A DNA stretch of 64,000 nucleotides from Hemileia vastatrix (lineage: Eukaryota > Basidiomycota > Pucciniomycetes > Pucciniales > Zaghouaniaceae). A program made the position numbers and the translations under genes. Below are positions 58,527 through 64,000 of this stretch, one piece after another. The stretch covers positions 1,661,501-1,725,500 of the forward strand of contig JASXTE010000008.1 of NCBI GenBank assembly GCA_030280995.1. Reading direction: 5' to 3'. Below the pieces are notes generated by a model. That model had not been told where the DNA came from and did no database searches. It saw only the letters and a list, made by a program, of their open reading frames with translations. The first letter of the stretch is position 1, and every line of letters begins with the position of its first letter.

Positions 58527-60010
58527 CTGTCACAAAAATATATTAGAATGGATAGTGGAGGAGCTGAATCGGAAGGATCAAACAGCAGGACAAATTCATC
58601 AAGTTCTGAACATCACTTTCAAACCTTAGAGTTTGGCTCTGAATATTCTTCTGAAAGTGGAAGTCAAAATTTGACCTATAACTTAAGGCAAAAAAAAAGT
58701 ATTAGTATATCTGAAAGTGAAAGATCTAATTCATCCCTTGAGACTATTAGAAGTAAGGAAGATAAAAAGAATGGCAAAGAGAAAGAAAGCCAAAGAACTA
58801 GACATTCACAATTTTCAGCCACTGAGCTAGAGGCAGTGTGGAATGTGATTGAGCAAACAAAAAAACCTTCCTGGATTTCACAAGTGCCAAAACAAGTAGG
58901 ATCTAAAAATTCAGATTCCCTTAAAGCTGCGGAGTGGAATGTACTTTATACTGTTTACTTTCTTTATCACTTATCCCCCTTTAGGTAAAAAACTTAAATC
59001 AAGCCGAGACATCAGTGACGTCAGACCACAAACCTAGAGACTATTATATTCTCAAATCACTCACCACTTTAAGTTTAATTACCAACTTTTTGACTTGAAA
59101 AACTTTGTCTGCCAATGAAGTTGATGAATTAAAACAAATGTTATTGGAGTATTGTAACTGCTTGGAATAAGGTTGGAAAAATATCAGCTTTAAGTCAAAT
59201 CTGAATTTCACTCAACATTTTCCAGAAATGATTAAACGTTTTGGTCCACCCGTAGGTATGGCTACTTGGGCTACTGAAAGAGTTAATGGTATATTATTGG
59301 AAATTCCAAAAAATCATCATCCAGGTATTTAGTTTGATAATTGGGTGCTTAAAAATTCAAAAGAGCTAACTTATTTTTTTTGAACATAGAAGAAATACCA
59401 CAGACCATGCTCAAGCATTGGAATCGGAAGTCTAGGGTATTGGAACTAGGTGAAGCTGAAGATGATGCTCAGTATGGATATAATAATAAAAAATTGAGCA
59501 CAATACAAAAAAAAGACATTTCCATTTAACTGAGGCATTATTTACAAAATGGGTAAGGGCACCCTTAAAAAAAAAGAGACATCTAAACAGGCTTTGTTAC
59601 CATCAGAGAAGGTAGGAGTACGGGTAGTTGAAAATATAGCAAGCATATTGGTCCATGGAAAGTGTTATACGACTCATGACCAGAATCCTGGGAATTCTAC
59701 CATTTAATTCTACTTTGGAAAAGATAGTCATTTTGGGAATATTGATCAGCTTTTTAGTTCAAAGGACGATAATAAAAAAGTCTAATTAATTGTTAGTCCA
59801 TTTAAAGAGCTTATACCAGAAGATACAAAAAAAGATCCCTATGAGCCGTTTCCACAAGTGCATTGCCAATTAGTAAGAGTAGAAAAAGCGACACAAATAT
59901 TATTAATAAAGATTCAATTATTGGACATGCCACCACTTTAAAGCACTAAATGGGAATGTTTGGATTAAAGTACAATGTTATCACTGCTGTTGGACTTCAA
60001 ACACTAGTAA
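58527..60010 (+). pseudogene. tnp2-family transposase, copy B, 3' part
   Basis: Resumes in the Ser/Glu-rich linker (MDSGGAESEGSNSRTNSSSS), then LEAVWNVIEQTKKPSWISQV and the family block FTQHFPEMIKRFGPP...ATWATERVNGILLEIP (near 59,205-59,310), equivalent to copy A 2356-2466 and holding the probable last catalytic acid. An intron follows (59,325-59,389). The last part reads TMLKHWNRKSRVLELGEAED and, with several frame changes, PFPQVHCQLVRVEKAT-like sequence to about 60,010. Stops at 58,986, 59,097 and 59,168 interrupt it. Confidence 0.8.
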
Positions 60011-60511
60011 GTAAAAGTTAAAAAACATGGACACTTTATTTTTGTTAAAATGTTTGAAATTATTTAGGATTGGTAAGAATTTGGAGGATTTGGAAAGTCT
60101 TTAATAGATCTTTGGAACAGCTAGATGCAAGATTAATAAATAAAACTTTTTTAGATTTTGACTAAATGTTTAAGCAAACAATAACAAGGAGGGCAATATT
60201 TACAGTTTAGAAACCCTGCTATTAATGAGTGACACTTTATTGTAAATGTAATTCCAACTAAAAGGAATTCAATGTACTATACAAAGTCTACCTATACTTG
60301 AAAAATATTATAAATAGTTCAGAACCAGGGTTGAAAAATCTAAGGACCATATTTTTCAAGCCAAAAAAACTGAGTTTTCCACTAATTTTTTTGCTTGAAT
60401 ACTTTATTCATTAAACTCACAATTAAAATGTATAACTAATTTCTCATTAATATTATCTTTTCTATATTCTTAAAGTTAATAATTTTTGTTTTATTTTTTA
60501 TAAAGCACAGA
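60011..60511. other. spacer between transposase and companion gene of copy B
   Basis: AT-rich. It corresponds to 3237-3642 in copy A but shows little visible similarity. No ORF. Confidence 0.4.
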
Positions 60512-62187
60512 ATGTCTAATACTGGTGATGCCATGCAGGTTGACTCTCCATTAGCAAGACATGTTGGAGGGCAAAATTATTCTCCCCCTCAAAATCCTTG
60601 AAAGCCTCAATCGGGTCCTGCTCCCCCTGAAAATCCTAGTGAAAATCCAGGTAAACCCAAACCTCCTCCTCAGTTTTCATCAGATCACAAAATTTGATCG
60701 ACTGATTGCTGTTCTAATATCACAAATATAGATGGTCAATCAGCACCTGGTAATTTTCATCAGCAAGCAGAAAATGTAGGCAATGATTGGGCTAGTATGT
60801 TTTTGAATTAGTTTCTTGGAAGCGGTGGGGGATCCACTTCTACTAACCCAGCAGCCAGTACCAGTGGACCTGGTGAGTAAACTTTTTCAACATGCTTTTA
60901 TGTTTTAAAATAGGTTTACCAATTTTTATTTTCAAAAATTTGCAGTTAATCCCTCTCTTATAATTTGAGCTACTGAACAGCACAGAATACTTGATGCTGA
61001 GTCACTTCAAAATGACCAAAACTTGCAAATGGTTAAAAGAATAGTTACGAGGTGTGATGTACCAAGGAGCTCAGATTCTATTAACCAAAATATCTATCAC
61101 TTTTTGAAGTTCTGTCTTGGTGGACCCATTAATGTATCTGAGTTTCCTATAGGCCCAATAAATGAAGAACTTACAGATTTGAAATAATGGCATGAGTACA
61201 AGCTATTGACAATTGAAACAGCATTAAAACTGGTTCAAAAGGCACTGCAGGCAACTCCAGCTGCTGATTGTCACTTTATATTAACAAATAATGCTATATT
61301 CTTACGTTCAAAAATTCATCTACAAACTTTTATTTCAGCACCTGAACCCTGAGGACTAAAGGGAGGAGCTGCTGTACCAATCTCTGTAAAAATAAATTTG
61401 GAATGAGAGCTTCAAGAGAAAGGATTTTGTCGACTTGCTTTTGATTGGAACTGTCAAAAATTTTCTGAGTCACTATGGAATCGAGTAATGGGGAGTTTTG
61501 TATCAGACCATTGTACTAAGTGGCTCTCAACATTGAAAAATATTGATTCAGAAAAACTCAGGTTTACACCAATCATTGTTGAGCAATGGGTGGTCAACAA
61601 GGGAAAGGATATTTGAAAGGTGGCTGGTCAAAACAGTGAGGTGATTGAGGCAAGTAGAAAGGAAAAGAGATCAAGAGCACAGATAAAGCGTTATCAAACA
61701 AATGTATTTATTCAAAGCATAATAACTAAAGAAAGTCTTTTACTAATTTTATTTTATTTTAGATTTCAAAAAACCACAACATCATAGCAAGAAAAAAGTG
61801 CTTTGATCAGCCAGGCTTTGTAGCACTTTTTCATCATACAAGTCTCATGTCTGATTTTGAAGAAGCCCCACCCAATACAGAAGAGAATCATCCTAAACAA
61901 GTAGTTCAGGGATGGAGAAATCCAAAACTCGATGAAATTTAGATAAAATGAACAACTTGACTAAAAGGACAGGCCATTCAAATGCTGAAATGGCTTCAAT
62001 GAAGAAACTTTATGATTGCTCAACTAAAAAGACAGCTTCAACAGATGGTATCTTGAATGTGCCCAAATTTCTGCCAAAAAACTGCTATTCACCTGGATAT
62101 TTAGCAAATTTGAATTATACTCCTGATATTGGGCAGAACAGCAGGTGGATGATTCAGCTAAACCAAACTACTTCTAGTGAAATTTAA
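60512..62187 (+). pseudogene. companion protein of the tnp2 element, copy B
   Basis: ATG at 60,512 (MSNTGDAMQVDSPLARHVGG), a start that copy A has lost. The Pro/Asn-rich part ends in GNDWASMFLN. An intron lies at about 60,876-60,945, followed by VNPSLII and CDVPRSSDSINQNIYHFLKF. Then come SAPEP-stop-GLKGGAAVPISV, VSDHCTKWLSTLKNID, VEQWVVNKGKDI, a second intron (about 61,703-61,762), FDQPGFVALFHHTSLMSDFE and VVQGWRNPKLDEI. The last frame has FLPKNCYSPGYLANLNYTPD and ends at TAA 62,185. About eight stops occur. Homology to copy A is strongest in the C-terminal two thirds, which marks the constrained domain. Function unknown. Confidence 0.65.
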
Positions 62188-64000
62188 AAAAAAAAAAATT
62201 TTGTTTCCATACAGAGAATTGATCCCATCTGACTGCACATGACCAAAAGTGTCCAGCACAAGTTTGGACAAACTTGTGCTGGACACTTCTATGATGGAGA
62301 GCGGCTGGGGTAGAATTTTTCTTCAGTTCATCTGGTATTTCTTACAAACATGTCTACTGGTATTTTATCTTTGTGCCTCACTCATACATATTGTTTCATT
62401 AATTTTTTTTCTTAATTATATTATTAATTATATAAGTATAGCAAAAAATTGTGTGCCAAATTCATACTGAGTGATGTTACACCTTTCATAATATTACTAA
62501 AAAAATGTATAAAAATATTAAAATAATTTATTTTAAGAATTATTAATTGATATCCAAAAGCAATATGAGGAATAAAAAATTAATTTAAAGGGATCAAATA
62601 TGAAAAATGAGCTCCAAGTATTATTGCTAATATCAAAGGCCAGTAGAGATGTTGAAGAAAATGAGAGCCATCAGAGATAAATTGTACTAAATTGATTGTT
62701 TTTTAAAGATAAAAAATTGTGTACCTGTGGTTTGGATGAACTATAGGTGGATAATTCAGCTATATCAAACTACATCTAGTGAAGTTTCTTATCAAAAAAA
62801 ATTTTTCATTGTCATAGAGAGAATTGATCCCATCTGACTGCACCTGACCAAAAGTGTTCAGCACAAGTTTGGCTGAACTTTTGCTGGACACTTTTATGAT
62901 GGAGAGTAGCTAGGGTGCAGGTCTTCTTCAGTGCAACTGTTATTTTTTTAAAACATGTCAAATGGTATTTGATCTTTCTGTGTTATTCATATTTTATTAT
63001 CTGATTAATTTTTTGTCATTAGAATATTATTTATTTTATTAGTATAGAAAAAACTTGTGCTCCAAATGCATTCCATGTTATATTACACCTTTTATAATAT
63101 TATTAAAAAATGTTAAAAAAATATGAAAATGATTTCTTTTCCAAAATTATAAATTAATATCCAAATGTAACATGAGTGATAAAAAAGTAAAGTAAAAGAG
63201 ATCAAATATGAAAAAGAAAAATTCCTGCCTTCAAGAGCCAGTAGAGGTGTTGAAACAAATGGGTGCCATCAGGGCTAAATTTGATAAAATTTAATTTTTT
63301 TTAAAGATAAAAAATTTTTCACCTGAGGTTTGGAAAAACTCAAGGTGGATAATTCAGCCATACCAAACTACTTCTAATTTAATTATTTAGCATTTTTTTT
63401 AATTAAATTTCCACAGAGAGAATTGATCCCATCTGACTGGAGCTGAAAAAAAGTGTCCAGCACAAGTTCGGCCAAACTTGTGCTGAACACTTTTATGATG
63501 GAGAGTAGCTAGGGTGGAAGTGTTTCTCAGTACATCAGTTTTTTGTTTTTCACATTTCTATTGGGTTTTTAACTTTTTTTTATCATTCATATTTATCTTA
63601 TAATTAATTTTTTGTTACCATATATATTATTAATGTTTCTAGTATAGCAAAAACCTGCATGCCAAATGCAAAATTGGTGATGTTACAACTTTAATAATAT
63701 TATTATATAAAGTTAAAAAAATATGAATATGTTTAGTTTTTAAAAAAATAAATTGATATTTAAAATTAAAAAGAGTAATAGAAAAGTAAAATGAAAATAA
63801 ATGGGATCAAATAAAAAATAAAAAATACAAGTAAAATTTTTACTATCAAGAGCCAGAAGTGGTTTTGGGACAGTTGGGGACCCCTAGGTCAAGACTTGGT
63901 CTAAACTTACTTTTATGTATAGCTAACAAATTTTGACCTGAGGTTTGGACAGACTTCCAGGTGACAAATTTACAATATTAAAAATTCTTTACTTCAATAA
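62142..64000. repeat. about 605-bp tandem repeat with a 42-nt hairpin per unit
   Basis: Units begin near 62,142, 62,748, 63,342 and (partial) 63,958, each with GGTGGATAATTCAGC.A, CAGAGAGAATTGATCCCATC and GATGGAGAG. In each unit a hairpin lies 100 bp in: 62,247-62,288 (arms of 19 bp, AAGTGTCCAGCACAAGTTT and its complement), 62,852-62,893 (imperfect) and 63,451-63,492. The rest of each unit is AT-rich. The first unit overlaps the end of the companion gene of copy B, so the array may have grown from the 3' end of the transposon. It runs out of the window. Confidence 0.85.

Larger units (their letters stand above)
36846..62187 (+). mobile_element. tnp2-type DNA transposon, copy B, split by nested Ty3 elements
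   Basis: Coding homology to copy A runs from 36,846 to 38,654, stops at the start of an LTR, and resumes at 58,527 to 62,187. Removing the insert restores the order transposase then companion gene. The junction falls in the serine-rich linker of the transposase. Copy B has the 5' exon that copy A lacks because of the window edge. Both parts have many stops. Flanking sequences at the insertion are CCAT and CTGT, not an exact duplication, so some change occurred after insertion. Confidence 0.8.

Noticed and set aside
38645..58535. Exact target duplication around element 1
   Set aside because: CCAT before and CTGT after do not match. Later changes are likely, so I do not claim a TSD.

Overview
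The window reads as nuclear DNA of a basidiomycete fungus, most probably a rust fungus (Pucciniales) with a large, AT-rich, transposon-laden genome. The reasons are short spliceosomal introns with GTAAGT donors, a tnp2-type DNA transposon, PIF/Harbinger and Ty3-type elements, fungal Cys6-type clusters, and fragments of the Tet-like 2OG-Fe(II) oxygenase family that I know to be abundant in rusts. The species call is inference. No clearly functional host housekeeping gene is visible. Almost every coding region carries stop codons, frameshifts or deletions.

Layout. 1-5.27 kb: decayed tnp2 (CACTA/EnSpm-like) transposon, copy A, with a transposase and a second companion gene, both on the + strand. 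5.49-7.45 kb: a foldback structure with about 520-bp inverted arms, packed with AT-rich palindromes. 8.5-10.9 kb (+): a decayed multi-exon gene of unknown function, convergent with a decayed Tet-like oxygenase gene (11.7-12.9 kb, -). 14.65-15.18 kb: twelve different hairpins end to end, an unusual GC-richer island. 15.3-22.7 kb: mostly non-coding AT-rich DNA, with a 261-bp hairpin-tipped MITE (TSD TAT), a fragment of a Harbinger-type accessory gene and two tandem-repeat arrays. 22.7-25.2 kb: a truncated LTR retroelement reduced to 5' LTR, PBS and gag. 25.46-31.64 kb: a PIF/Harbinger-like element with terminal inverted repeats, a transposase (+), a Tet-like oxygenase fragment (+), a minisatellite and a Myb/SANT-like accessory gene (-). 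32.1-34.7 kb: decayed SNF2/Rad5-like ATPase gene, convergent with a small unknown gene (35.6-34.8 kb, -).

36.85-62.19 kb is a three-level nest. A second tnp2 transposon (copy B) is split at 38,654/58,527 by a Ty3-type retrotransposon (element 1, LTRs of 1234 and 1233 bp). Element 1 is itself split at 46,602/56,454 by a second member of the same family (element 2, LTRs of 1320 and 1321 bp). Copy B is followed by a palindrome-bearing tandem repeat of about 605 bp that runs to the window end.

How the parts work together. Both Ty3 copies carry gag, protease, the end of RT, RNase H and integrase, but lack the RT catalytic core and share several stop codons, so the family looks non-autonomous. Between pol and the 3' LTR each copy carries two genes on the opposite strand. 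These have introns and Cys-cluster (Zn2Cys6-like) domains, and a consensus TATA box precedes the first one. Introns can survive in a retroelement only if they are antisense to the genomic RNA, so this layout makes mechanistic sense and is the best candidate for an undescribed system here. The second candidate is the widespread use of DNA palindromes: the hairpin array, the foldback, and MITE tips whose arms change together.
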